A DNA stretch of 18,787 bases from Bacteroidia bacterium. Lineage in GTDB: Bacteria; Bacteroidota; Bacteroidia; NS11-12g; UBA9320. This document shows positions 1 to 7,576 of this stretch, one piece after another (the stretch's first letter is position 1; each line of letters starts with the position of its first letter). Both the position numbers and the translations under genes were made by a program. The DNA lies in assembly GCA_022425465.1 (NCBI GenBank), contig JAKMFK010000005.1:1-18787 (forward strand). Reading direction: 5' to 3'. The notes under the pieces are model-generated. The model searched no databases. It saw only the letters and a list, made by a program, of their open reading frames with translations, and was not told where the DNA came from.

Positions 1-1181
1 GCCCTTGCAAGTCGAGTAATGGAGTCAAGAAGTATGACTACATCGTGTCCACATTCGGTTAATCTTTTTGCTTTTTCAAGAACAATATTGGCTAACTTAA
101 CATGCTTATCTGCTGGTTCATCAAAAGTTGAAGCTACTACTTCAGCATTTACATTTCTTGCCATATCAGTCACTTCTTCAGGTCGCTCATCAATCAACAA
201 GATAATCATATAAACCTCCGGATGGTTGTGGGCAATTGCGTTAGCAACGTCTTTTAATAAGTTGGTTTTACCCGTCTTAGGTTGAGCAACGATCAATCCA
301 CGCTGACCTTTTCCAATAGGTGAGATAAAATCCATTATTCGTGTAGAATAATTCCCAGCCTTATACTCTAGATTAAATTTTTCATCTGGAAACAATGGTG
401 TCAAATGATGAAAAGCTACTCTGTCTTTAACAAATTCAATTGATCTTCCGTTAATCGTTAATATATTGATGAGTGCAAAATATTTCTCGCCTTCTTTGGG
501 TGGTCTAATGTTTCCTTTAACAACATCTCCAGTTTTAAGTCCATTTTGACGAATTTGATTAGGGGCAATATAAACATCATCAGGAGAAGGTTGATAGCTA
601 TAATCTGCAGATCTTAAAAATCCGTATCCATCTGATATAACCTCTAAAACTCCTTGAGTAGTAACCACACCCTCCAATTCCAAATAGTTAATAAGCTTAT
701 CCTCGGCCTCTCTTTTCTTTCGTTTTTCTTCCTCAATTCTTTTCCTTTCTGCGTCTCGTTGTTCTCTTTCTCTCTCACGAGCTTCGTTTCTTTCTGACTT
801 GACTTGGTTGTTAGGTCGAGAAGGTTTATTGTTTTCTTTTTCTTGTGTTTCTTTTTGGTTTGAATCTTTACCAGAATCACTTTGAGCAGTGGTAGAATTT
901 TTGTCTTTTACCATACGTTGTCTTCTAGGAACCTTTTTGCGTTCAGTTTCATTATTATTCTCAGTTTTGTCCATCTTTGACTCAGCTTTCGGCTTGTCTT
1001 TTGTTTTGGCTGCAGTTTTGGTATCTACAGACTGAAACTTTGATGGGTTTACTGCTTGATAATCAAGTATTTTATATGCTAAATCTTGTTTTTTTAATCC
1101 CTTATGAGGAATTTCAAATTTTTCTGCAATTTTCCTAAGTTCAGGAAGGAGCATCTCTCCAAGTGAAAGAATATCGTACAT
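1..1181 (-). CDS. rho: Transcription termination factor Rho (3' part cut by window edge)
   Basis: This is the hexameric RNA-dependent ATPase that terminates untranslated transcripts. The first 393 codons are in the window; the C-terminal part lies beyond base 1. I translated residues 1 to about 193 and the motif stretches without finding a frameshift. Order: Rho N-terminal helical domain (about 1-45); a lysine/glutamate/asparagine/arginine-rich low-complexity insertion (about 46-165); the cold-shock-like RNA-binding domain (about 175-250, with [13 protein letters not shown] and [12 protein letters not shown]); the ATPase P-loop (AQPKTGKT, about 298-305); the [13 protein letters not shown] segment; and, at the edge, the Walker B stretch [13 protein letters not shown]. 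coli Rho has 419 residues and lacks the insertion, so this protein is expected to be well over 500. The ATG at 1179-1181 opens with [20 protein letters not shown]. It lies 156 bp downstream of pdhC on the same strand; no clear own promoter was found. Identity is certain from the motifs. Confidence 0.97.
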   Translation of the reverse strand, partial: MYDILSLGEMLLPELRKIAEKFEIPHKGLKKQDLAYKILDYQAVNPSKFQSVDTKTAAKTKDKPKAESKMDKTENNNETERKKVPRRQRMVKDKNSTTAQSDSGKDSNQKETQEKENNKPSRPNNQVKSERNEAREREREQRDAERKRIEEEKRKKREAEDKLINYLELEGVVTTQGVLEVISDGYGFLRSADYSYQPSPDDVYIAPNQIRQNGLKTGDVVKGNIRPPKEGEKYFALINILTINGRSIEFVKDRVAFHHLTPLFPDEKFNLEYKAGNYSTRIMDFISPIGKGQRGLIVAQPKTGKTNLLKDVANAIAHNHPEVYMIILLIDERPEEVTDMARNVNAEVVASTFDEPADKHVKLANIVLEKAKRLTECGHDVVILLDSITRLAR

Positions 1182-1337
1182 ATTAATTTAATAAAAATAG
1201 ATGTTTTAATCGCTGTTTTTAAGTCTAAAAAAAGAAATTTAATTTAATAGAGTTGCCTGAAAAGGCGTAGCAAGGATAAACAAAACTTTATAACTAGACA
1301 AATAATATATCTATTATAAGTTATTTTTAAATTTATT

Positions 1338-2567
1338 CTAAACCAATAATCTTACTGGTTCTTCAAGTAGTTCTTTGAAGGTCTGTAAGAATTTAGCACC
1401 CGTAACTCCATCCACGACTCTGTGATCGCAACTCAATGTAACTTTCATTACATGACCTGGCTTCATTTCACCGTTTTCTACAATTACCGTTTCTTTAGAA
1501 CCGCCAACCGCTAAAATACATGCATCTGGAGGGTTAACAATTGCTGTAAACTCATCTATTCCAAACATGCCTAGGTTAGAGATTGTAAATGTATTGCCTT
1601 CCCAATCTTTAGGTTGTAATTCTTTATTTTTAGCTTTACCTGCCAAATCTTTGACTTCAGAACCAATTTGTGATAGTGACTTGCTATCGGCAAATCTCAC
1701 AACTGGAACCAATAAACCATCTTCAACAGCAACAGCCACACCAATATGCACATGGTGGTTTCTTCTTATTTTATCACCCAACCACGATGAGTTAATGTTG
1801 GGGTGTTTTTTGAGAGCTAATGCTGTAGCTTTTACAACCAAGTCATTAACTGATATTTTGGATTCTGAGTACTCATTCATTCGTTTACGAGCATCCAAAA
1901 CTGCATCCATTTTGATTTCCTTAGTTAGGTAAAAATGTGGTGCGGTAAACTTACTTTCAGCCAATCTCTTAGCTATTGTTTTACGCATCTGAGTAACAGG
2001 CAAATCTTCATAACTTTCTACTCCTACTGCTACAGTTGGCTGAGTTGAAGGTTTGAAATTCTCAATATCCTTTTTGACAATTCTGCCATTATCTCCACTT
2101 CCGTTAACCTCAGAAAGACTTATTCCTTTTTCTTCGGCCATTTTTTTGGCAAGAGGAGAAACAAATATCCTACCATCGGTATTTGTTGAAGTTTGAACTG
2201 ATGCAGCTACTTGCGTTTCGGCGGCAACAGGAGCTTCTGCTAGAATTTCCGCTACTGGTGCTGGTGCTTCAGGGGTCTCTGCAGGAGTTTCCGCTGAATC
2301 AGCAGTTAGCAAATGCTGAAAATCTTCACCCTTCTTACCTATAATAGCTATGACTGTTTCAACGGGAACGGTCTCACCCTCAGCTACGTTGAGGTGTAAA
2401 ATTTCCCCTTTTTCAAAATTTTCCAATTCCATGGTCGCTTTATCGGTTTCAACATCAGCTATCATCTCGCTTGACTTAACCGTATCGCCCACTTTTACAA
2501 ACCAAGATACGATTGTTCCTTCTTCCATCGTATCACTCATTCTTGGTAATTTTATTGCTACTGCCAT
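1338..2567 (-). CDS. pdhC: Pyruvate dehydrogenase complex E2, dihydrolipoamide acetyltransferase
   Basis: E2 transfers the acetyl group from lipoyl-lysine to CoA in the pyruvate dehydrogenase complex in the cytoplasm. The 409-residue protein has a single lipoyl domain (about 1-80, lipoyl lysine K43 in ETDKATME), an Ala/Pro/Glu-rich swinging linker (about 90-130), an E3/E1-binding domain (about 133-170, FVSPLAKKMAEEKGI and GRIVKKDI) and the catalytic acyltransferase domain (about 188-409), with active-site H382 and D386 in DHRVVDG. The ATG at 2565-2567 is chosen because the lipoyl domain begins there (MAVAIKLPRMSDTMEEG). The frame stays open 21 codons further upstream, but that stretch covers the likely promoter. 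Many Bacteroidota PDH E2 proteins carry two lipoyl domains; this one has one. The MSDTMEEG N-terminus argues for PDH rather than oxoglutarate dehydrogenase E2, though substrate cannot be proven from sequence. E1 and E3 genes are not in the window. The gene is divergent from thyA. Confidence 0.92.
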   Translation of the reverse strand: MAVAIKLPRMSDTMEEGTIVSWFVKVGDTVKSSEMIADVETDKATMELENFEKGEILHLNVAEGETVPVETVIAIIGKKGEDFQHLLTADSAETPAETPEAPAPVAEILAEAPVAAETQVAASVQTSTNTDGRIFVSPLAKKMAEEKGISLSEVNGSGDNGRIVKKDIENFKPSTQPTVAVGVESYEDLPVTQMRKTIAKRLAESKFTAPHFYLTKEIKMDAVLDARKRMNEYSESKISVNDLVVKATALALKKHPNINSSWLGDKIRRNHHVHIGVAVAVEDGLLVPVVRFADSKSLSQIGSEVKDLAGKAKNKELQPKDWEGNTFTISNLGMFGIDEFTAIVNPPDACILAVGGSKETVIVENGEMKPGHVMKVTLSCDHRVVDGVTGAKFLQTFKELLEEPVRLLV

Positions 2568-2588
2568 TATTTTAGTTTTAAAGCTTCG

Positions 2589-2596
2589 CAAAACTA
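2589..2596 (-). promoter_or_regulatory. Probable -7 promoter element for pdhC
   Basis: On the minus strand this reads TAGTTTTG followed by C, an exact match to the Bacteroidetes -7 consensus TAnnTTTG. It lies 21 bases before the pdhC ATG and predicts a leader of roughly 15-18 nt. No good TTTG -33 box is seen at the expected 17-19 bp spacing, so the call rests on the -7 element and its position alone. It also lies within the upstream open extension of pdhC, which supports starting the gene at 2567. Confidence 0.5.
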
Positions 2597-2678
2597 AACA
2601 TACAAGTTTAAATATTGTTGAGAACGGCAAATAATCCTTTATTTATTTCTAACATTATGTGTTTGATTTGTACTACAG

Positions 2679-3473
2679 ATGAGGCAATACGAAGATTTCT
2701 TGAAATATGTACTGGAAAACGGTGCTACCAAAACAGATCGAACAGGAACAGGAACAGTTAGTGTTCTTGGGGGTCAACTTCGATTTGATCTTTCAAAATC
2801 ATTCCCGCTAATTACTACTAAAAAAATCCACTGGAAATCTGTAGTTCATGAGCTACTATGGTTTTTGAAAGGAGATACTAACATCCAATATCTCAAAGAT
2901 CACAATGTAAAAATTTGGGACGCATGGGCTGATGAAAACGGTGATTTAGGGCCTGTCTATGGCAAGCAGTGGAGATCTTGGGAAAATCCGAATGGAGAAA
3001 AAATTGATCAAATTCAAAACGTATTAGACACTTTAAAAAACAATCCTGATAGTAGACGAATAATTGTGAACGCTTGGAATGTTGGTGAACTTGGCGATAT
3101 GGCTCTCACCCCATGCCACTGTCTATTTCAATTCTATGTAGCTAATGGTAAATTAAGCTGCCAACTATATCAGCGTAGTGCCGACATGTTTCTTGGCGTA
3201 CCTTTCAATATAGCCAGTTATGCTCTGTTAACCATGATGATCGCTCAAGAAGTTGGCCTGGCTCTAGGTGAATTTGTACATACATTTGGAGATGCTCATA
3301 TATACAGCAATCACTTTAATCAAGTGAAAGAGCAATTGAGCAGAGAACCCAGAAACTATCCAACAGTCAAACTAAACCCCAATAAAAAATCAATTTTTGA
3401 TATCGAATTTGACGATATTGAATTAATTGACTACGATCCACACCCTAGAATTAAGGCTCCTGTAGCTGTTTAA
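2679..3473 (+). CDS. thyA: Thymidylate synthase
   Basis: ThyA methylates dUMP to dTMP using 5,10-methylenetetrahydrofolate, making the DNA precursor dTMP. At 264 residues it has exactly the E. coli length, and the landmark residues fall at the same numbers: R21 in DRTGTGT, catalytic C146 in [12 protein letters not shown]126/R127 in PDSRRIIV, D169 and N177 in the [18 protein letters not shown] stretch, and a C-terminus of IKAPVAV. The ATG start gives [15 protein letters not shown], which aligns with the E. coli N-terminus. No folA (dihydrofolate reductase) neighbour is in view, although ThyA produces dihydrofolate. No convincing Shine-Dalgarno or exact promoter element was found in the 111-bp gap shared with pdhC. 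Its stop codon overlaps the stop of the convergent mutase gene by 4 bp. Confidence 0.98.
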   Translation: MRQYEDFLKYVLENGATKTDRTGTGTVSVLGGQLRFDLSKSFPLITTKKIHWKSVVHELLWFLKGDTNIQYLKDHNVKIWDAWADENGDLGPVYGKQWRSWENPNGEKIDQIQNVLDTLKNNPDSRRIIVNAWNVGELGDMALTPCHCLFQFYVANGKLSCQLYQRSADMFLGVPFNIASYALLTMMIAQEVGLALGEFVHTFGDAHIYSNHFNQVKEQLSREPRNYPTVKLNPNKKSIFDIEFDDIELIDYDPHPRIKAPVAV

Positions 3474-6175
3474 TTTGTAGTTGATAATTTTTGTAGAATT
3501 TCAATTGCTGCGTCAGCAATTACGGTACCTGGACCAAAAACAAAGTCAACTCCATGGTTAAATAAATATTCATAATCTTGTTCTGGTATTACGCCGCCTG
3601 CCACAACTACAACGTTTTCCATTCCCTGCTTATGAAGCTCCTCAACTACTTGGGGCATTAATGTTTTGTGACCTGCAGCTAATGATGATACGCCAAGTAT
3701 GTGGACATCATTTTCCATTGCTTGTCTAGCCACTTCTGAAGGCGTTTGAAACAATGGGCCAATGTCTATGTCAAAGCCTAAATCAGCAAATGCTGTAGCT
3801 ATAATTTTAGCACCTCTATCATGACCGTCTTGGCCCATTTTAGCTACTAGAATTCGAGGTCTTCTCCCATCTTTTACCGCAAAATCATTTGCTTTTTTTC
3901 GAGCCAATATAACACTGTTCTCGTTTTGCACTTCTTTCAAATATACTCCAGAAATTAATGTATGATTGGCATGGTATCTTCCATAAACATCTTCTAAAGC
4001 AAAAGACATTTCTCCCAAAGTAACTCGTGCTAATGCAGCTTCAACACAAATACCTAACAAATTTTCATCCGATTTAGCTGCATTTTTTAGTCTGCTCAAT
4101 ATGCCTGCAACTTTTGTTTCATCGCGATTATCCTTTAAAGTAGTTAATCTTTTTATTTGACTTGTTCTAACTGCATCGTTATCCACTTCTAATATTTCAA
4201 AATCTGGCTTTTCTTTGACCTTAAAACGATTTATACCTACAATGCATTCCTTTCCAGAATCGATATTAGCCTGTTTAATTGCTGCACACTCCTCTATCCT
4301 CATCTTGGGCAACCCTTTTTCGATGGCTTTAGTCATGCCACCCAATTCTTCAATTTCTTTAATGTAATTCCATGCTTTGTCAACAATTTCAATTGTTTTT
4401 TTCTCTAACGAAAAACTCCCACCCCAAGGGTCGATGGCTTGAATAATTCCCGTTTCTTCTTGAATAATCTTTTGAGTGTTTCTGGCAATTTTTGCACTAA
4501 ACTCCGTAGGTAATGCTATAGCTTCATCAAAGCTGTTCGTGTGCAAACTCTGAGTTCCGCCAAAAACAGCTGCTAATGCTTCTATGGTCGTTCTTGCAAC
4601 ATTATTATAAGCATCTTGTTCGGTTAAACTCCACCCACTTGTTTGGCAATGTGTACGAAGTGCTAGTGATTTCGTGTTTTGAGGATTGAATTGTTTAATC
4701 AATTTAGCCCATAACAATCTCCCTGCTCTTAGCTTGGCAATTTCCTCATAAAAATTCATTCCTATGCCCCAAAAAAAAGACAACCTCGGGGCAAAATCAT
4801 CAATAGACAACCCCGCTTTGATACCCGTTCTAACATATTCTAATCCATCGGCTAGCGTGTAAGCTAATTCCAATTCAGGACTAGCCCCAGCCTCTTGCAT
4901 ATGATACCCACTAATACTTATACAATTAAATTTAGGCATATTCTGAGAGGCATACTTGAATATATCAGAGATTATTCTCATGCTCGGTTCTGGAGGATAG
5001 ATATATGTGTTTCTAACCATGAATTCTTTCAAAATGTCATTTTGAATCGTTCCCGTCAGCTTTTCTTGACTAACACCCTGCTCTTTTGCAGCTGCAATAT
5101 AAAATGCCATAATTGGCAATACAGCTCCATTCATTGTCATGCTCACAGAAATGTCTCCCAAGGGAATTTGATCAAAAAGAAGTTTCATGTCTTCAATACT
5201 ATCAATAGCTACACCAGCCATTCCCACATCACCCACAACTCTTGGGTGATCGCTATCATATCCCCTATGAGTTGCTAAATCAAAAGCAACCGACAACCCC
5301 TTTTGCCCAGCTGCTAGATTGTTTCTATAAAATGCGTTGCTTTTTTCTGCAGTACTAAATCCCGCATATTGACGGATTGTCCATGGACGAATTGTGTACA
5401 TAGTAGAGTATGGGCCACGTAAAAAAGGTGGTAAACCTGCCGCAAATGAAAGACGCCCGTTTACTTTTAATGTGTTTAATTTAGGTTTGTTTTTTGAAAT
5501 TCTTGAAAAATATTTATTCGTTAATGACTCAAAAAACCAACTTCCACTTGCCGCATCTGCAAGTGTGTCAACATAACTCTCATGTTTCAACACCAGCAAT
5601 ATATTCTTGGCTAGACGCTGACTTTTTTTTGCACTACTGCTGTCAAAAGGTAATATACATATGTGGTTTGCACCTCCAATAATTGCCGATGTAGCCGCAA
5701 TCGTTTGTCTAATGAGGTTGTTGTACTTAAATTCATCTGGAATAGGTGGAATTACTACATTAATCTCAAGTTTTGGATAGGCCAACCTCAAAGCTCGAAT
5801 CCGAGCTATGTTGTCAAATAAATCTGTTCCAACATCAAACCGAACCTTGCCTGCTTTTACCTTTAAAATTGAGTCTAGCGAGAGTTTACCCATGTCCACT
5901 CCCAATTCATCCAAACTGGTAATTGCCGAATCAACTCCATCTTCTTTAATTAATCCATCACCTAAATGGGCTATTTTCCAATCAACTGGTAAAATTTCAT
6001 ATGTCCTTTTTGAATTTTCATAACAACAATATGAATCCACTATAATACCGTCTGAAGATACATAACGTAAATCATCTATTGATTTGCCCTTTAGATCTTG
6101 GATAGCTTTTTGTTTCCATTCATCTAAGCCTACTTTAGAAAATTCATCGAATGACAAGTTTTTATCCATGTGCAT
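3470..6175 (-). CDS. Methylmalonyl-CoA mutase: condensed small subunit fused to full large subunit
   Basis: An adenosylcobalamin-dependent enzyme that interconverts methylmalonyl-CoA and succinyl-CoA, the end of propionate and branched-chain catabolism. The catalytic part (about 245-901) is a complete MutB-type chain: [20 protein letters not shown] with active-site tyrosine Y260, [18 protein letters not shown]425 in [11 protein letters not shown], the linker, and a B12-binding domain (about 773-900) with cobalt-ligand H785 in DGHDRG, then GVSSLAAGH and VAGGVIP. Residues 1-60 instead resemble the N-terminus of the non-catalytic small subunit MutA ([21 protein letters not shown]), and about 112-225 resemble the end of its barrel ([49 protein letters not shown]). 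The intervening MutA barrel is missing, and so is most of the usual MutB N-terminal arm. Typical arrangements are separate mutA and mutB genes or a roughly 750-residue homodimeric mutase. ATG at 6173-6175; a second ATG two codons later is possible. Function is secure; the origin of the N-terminus is inference from remembered family sequences. Confidence 0.93.
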   Translation of the reverse strand: MHMDKNLSFDEFSKVGLDEWKQKAIQDLKGKSIDDLRYVSSDGIIVDSYCCYENSKRTYEILPVDWKIAHLGDGLIKEDGVDSAITSLDELGVDMGKLSLDSILKVKAGKVRFDVGTDLFDNIARIRALRLAYPKLEINVVIPPIPDEFKYNNLIRQTIAATSAIIGGANHICILPFDSSSAKKSQRLAKNILLVLKHESYVDTLADAASGSWFFESLTNKYFSRISKNKPKLNTLKVNGRLSFAAGLPPFLRGPYSTMYTIRPWTIRQYAGFSTAEKSNAFYRNNLAAGQKGLSVAFDLATHRGYDSDHPRVVGDVGMAGVAIDSIEDMKLLFDQIPLGDISVSMTMNGAVLPIMAFYIAAAKEQGVSQEKLTGTIQNDILKEFMVRNTYIYPPEPSMRIISDIFKYASQNMPKFNCISISGYHMQEAGASPELELAYTLADGLEYVRTGIKAGLSIDDFAPRLSFFWGIGMNFYEEIAKLRAGRLLWAKLIKQFNPQNTKSLALRTHCQTSGWSLTEQDAYNNVARTTIEALAAVFGGTQSLHTNSFDEAIALPTEFSAKIARNTQKIIQEETGIIQAIDPWGGSFSLEKKTIEIVDKAWNYIKEIEELGGMTKAIEKGLPKMRIEECAAIKQANIDSGKECIVGINRFKVKEKPDFEILEVDNDAVRTSQIKRLTTLKDNRDETKVAGILSRLKNAAKSDENLLGICVEAALARVTLGEMSFALEDVYGRYHANHTLISGVYLKEVQNENSVILARKKANDFAVKDGRRPRILVAKMGQDGHDRGAKIIATAFADLGFDIDIGPLFQTPSEVARQAMENDVHILGVSSLAAGHKTLMPQVVEELHKQGMENVVVVAGGVIPEQDYEYLFNHGVDFVFGPGTVIADAAIEILQKLSTTN

Positions 6176-6180
6176 TTCAG

Positions 6181-6188
6181 CAAATTTA
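6181..6188 (-). promoter_or_regulatory. Probable -7 promoter element for the mutase gene
   Basis: The minus strand reads TAAATTTG followed by C, an exact TAnnTTTG match, ending only 5 bases before the mutase ATG. In Bacteroidetes the transcription start lies a few bases past this element, so the mRNA would begin at or next to the start codon (leaderless or nearly so). No clear -33 TTTG box is seen. It forms one arm of a perfect 9-bp inverted repeat with the divergent element at 6223-6231. Confidence 0.55.
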
Positions 6189-6222
6189 ACCTCTAGACTT
6201 TAACATTAGAGATAGACTCTAG

Positions 6223-6230
6223 TAAATTTG
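6223..6230 (+). promoter_or_regulatory. Probable -7 promoter element for the enoyl-CoA hydratase gene
   Basis: TAAATTTG followed by C matches the Bacteroidetes -7 consensus exactly and ends 5 bases before the ATG at 6236. This is the mirror image of the element serving the divergent mutase gene. CTTTA at 6198-6202, about 20 bp upstream, is a weak candidate -33 box. Predicted transcription starts at about the start codon. Confidence 0.55.
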
Positions 6231-6235
6231 CATCT

Positions 6236-7000
6236 ATGTATAGCCACATTATATCCGAAAAACAAGGAATTGTTCAGCTTATTACTATTGATAGAGAACA
6301 TAAATTAAATGCTCTGAATATAGAGCTCATTCAAGAAATAGGATTAGAAATTGATCGTCTCAATAAAGAAAAGTTAGTCAGGGGTATTATCATTACCGGA
6401 AAAGGTAACAAGGCGTTTGCAGCTGGTGCAGATATCGCAGAATTTGCAAAGTTTAATTCAAAGGAAGGTGAGAAAATGAGCACTAATGGGGGCATAGTGT
6501 TCAATAAAATTGAACAAAGTTGTATACCTGTAATCGCAGCAGTAAATGGGTTTGCCCTGGGTGGTGGGTGTGAGTTAAGCATGGCTTGTCATATTAGAAT
6601 TGCAAGTGAAAATGCAAAATTTGGCCAGCCCGAAGTCAACCTTGGTCTTCCTCCAGGATATGGTGGAACTCAGAGGTTGTCACAAATTATTGGAAAAGGA
6701 CGAGCACTCAACATGTTAATTTCCGCCAAAACTATTGGTGCAACAACTGCATTAAACTATGGGCTTGTAACCCAGGTTGTTCCAATAGACGAATTGCTAA
6801 ACACATGCATTCAATATGTTCAAAATTTGGCTCACAAATCACCTATTGCTATTGACGCTGTGATTAAATGCGTTAATACTATGTATGCAGAAAATAATGG
6901 GTTTAACTTTGAAATTAATCAGTTTTCCGAATGCTTTGAACGAGATGATTTCAAAGAGGGCACTCAGGCATTCATGGAAAAAAGAAAACCAAATTATTAA
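6236..7000 (+). CDS. Enoyl-CoA hydratase/isomerase (crotonase family)
   Basis: Crotonase-fold enzyme of 254 residues, the normal length. It most likely hydrates a trans-2-enoyl-CoA to 3-hydroxyacyl-CoA in fatty-acid or amino-acid degradation. The oxyanion hole comes from AFAAGADI (about 60-67) and ALGGG (about 107-111). Both catalytic glutamates of true hydratases are present: E113 in GGGCELSM and E133 in KFGQPEVNLGLPPGYGGTQRL. That favours a 2-enoyl-CoA hydratase over an isomerase or a degenerate family member, but the chain-length preference is unknown. The ATG start gives MYSHIISEKQGIVQLITIDR, the usual family N-terminus. The gene is divergent from the mutase with 60 bp between start codons, suggesting both serve acyl-CoA catabolism; this is a context argument only. 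There is a weak hairpin but no strong terminator after the stop. Confidence 0.93.
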   Translation: MYSHIISEKQGIVQLITIDREHKLNALNIELIQEIGLEIDRLNKEKLVRGIIITGKGNKAFAAGADIAEFAKFNSKEGEKMSTNGGIVFNKIEQSCIPVIAAVNGFALGGGCELSMACHIRIASENAKFGQPEVNLGLPPGYGGTQRLSQIIGKGRALNMLISAKTIGATTALNYGLVTQVVPIDELLNTCIQYVQNLAHKSPIAIDAVIKCVNTMYAENNGFNFEINQFSECFERDDFKEGTQAFMEKRKPNY

Positions 7001-7033
7001 ATTACAAAGCTTTATGCCGAATTTGGCATTCTA

Positions 7034-7064
7034 TTTGTACATAAGAATCTGAACATTACATTTG
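7034..7064 (+). promoter_or_regulatory. Bacteroidetes-type promoter for the DUF1573 gene
   Basis: TTTG at 7034-7037 is followed after exactly 19 bases by TACATTTG at 7057-7064. This matches both halves of the Bacteroidetes housekeeping sigma-factor consensus (TTTG, 19 bp, TAnnTTTG) perfectly and is the best promoter in the window. Transcription should start near 7069-7071, leaving a leader of about 15 nt before the ATG at 7086. It also rules out a TTG start at 7062, which lies inside the -7 element. Confidence 0.8.
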
Positions 7065-7085
7065 AAACATTATAAAACAACAAAC

Positions 7086-7526
7086 ATGAAAAATTTAATT
7101 ATACTAACTGCAATCCTATTTGGGCTAAACGCAACAAGCTATGCTCAAACCGAAAAAGTAACTTTATCAACTGAAGCACAGGCCAAGATAAGCTTAGAAA
7201 AAAAGTCACACGATTTTGGAACGATAGAAGAAGGGGTGCAAGCAACTGTAACGTTTACATTCAAAAACACAGGTAATGCTCCATTGATTTTAAACAGTGT
7301 TAAAGCATCTTGTGGTTGCACAACACCTAAGTGGACTAAAGAACCTATAGCTCCAGGTTCAGAAGGACAGGTAACAGCTATATACAACTCAAAAGGACGC
7401 CCTGGAAATTTTTCAAAAACCATTACCATTAAACACAACGGTGTTGGTGGAACAGAGTTTTTAACTATCAGAGGTGTTGTAAATAAAGCTCCTGCTCCCG
7501 TTACTCCTACTGTTGTAGCTCCATAA
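7086..7526 (+). CDS. Exported DUF1573 domain protein
   Basis: A 146-residue exported protein of unknown biochemical role. A Sec signal peptide is clear: MKNLIILTAILFGLNATSYAQ, with positively charged start, hydrophobic core and probable cleavage after Ala20 or Gln21. No lipobox cysteine is seen. The rest is one DUF1573 immunoglobulin-like domain (about 35-135), with the hallmarks HDFGTIEEG, FTFKNTGNAPLILN and SCGCTTPKW, ending in a short Pro/Ala/Val/Thr-rich tail. Such proteins are abundant in Bacteroidota and act in the periplasm or on the surface; their ligands are unknown to me. The ATG at 7086 is chosen because it opens the signal peptide and lies just downstream of a near-perfect promoter; the frame is open further upstream, but that sequence is promoter. 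The gene appears monocistronic and ends in a strong hairpin terminator. Confidence 0.92.
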   Translation: MKNLIILTAILFGLNATSYAQTEKVTLSTEAQAKISLEKKSHDFGTIEEGVQATVTFTFKNTGNAPLILNSVKASCGCTTPKWTKEPIAPGSEGQVTAIYNSKGRPGNFSKTITIKHNGVGGTEFLTIRGVVNKAPAPVTPTVVAP

Positions 7527-7546
7527 AAAATTGTAAAAAAAGATAT

Positions 7547-7575
7547 AAGCCACCGTGTTTCGCGGTGGCTTTTTT
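7547..7575. terminator. Bidirectional intrinsic terminator
   Basis: A perfect 9-bp stem, AAGCCACCG paired with CGGTGGCTT (7547-7555 and 7563-7571), closes a 7-base loop and runs into a T tract (7570-7575). On the other strand the stem is followed, after a 5-base gap, by a T-rich stretch, so it can also stop the minus-strand recX/deaminase-like operon, whose last stop codon lies at 7577-7579. It is the only strong intrinsic terminator I found in the window. Confidence 0.9.
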
Positions 7576-7576
7576 A

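Noticed and set aside
644..880. 78-residue Lys/Glu-rich open frame on the minus strand
   Set aside because: It is another frame of the purine-rich part of rho on the same strand; its composition is a by-product of rho codons.
1253..1273. Possible hairpin (TTGCCT, GAAA, AGGC, GCAA) between pdhC and rho
   Set aside because: The best uninterrupted stem is 4 bp and no T tract follows on the minus strand, so termination or attenuation ahead of rho is not supported.
2655..2678. Candidate promoter for thyA (TTGATTTG just upstream of the ATG)
   Set aside because: It has TT instead of TA in the -7 element and no -33 box at the right spacing; AT-rich DNA gives such near matches by chance.
4895..5278. 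127-residue plus-strand open frame inside the mutase gene
   Set aside because: Antisense shadow of a highly conserved coding region; no recognisable domain, and histidine/serine-rich as such shadows often are.
7014..7029. Hairpin ATGCC-6 nt-GGCAT after the enoyl-CoA hydratase gene
   Set aside because: The stem is only 5 bp with no T run behind it, and the -33 box of the next promoter begins 5 bases later. Too weak to call a terminator.
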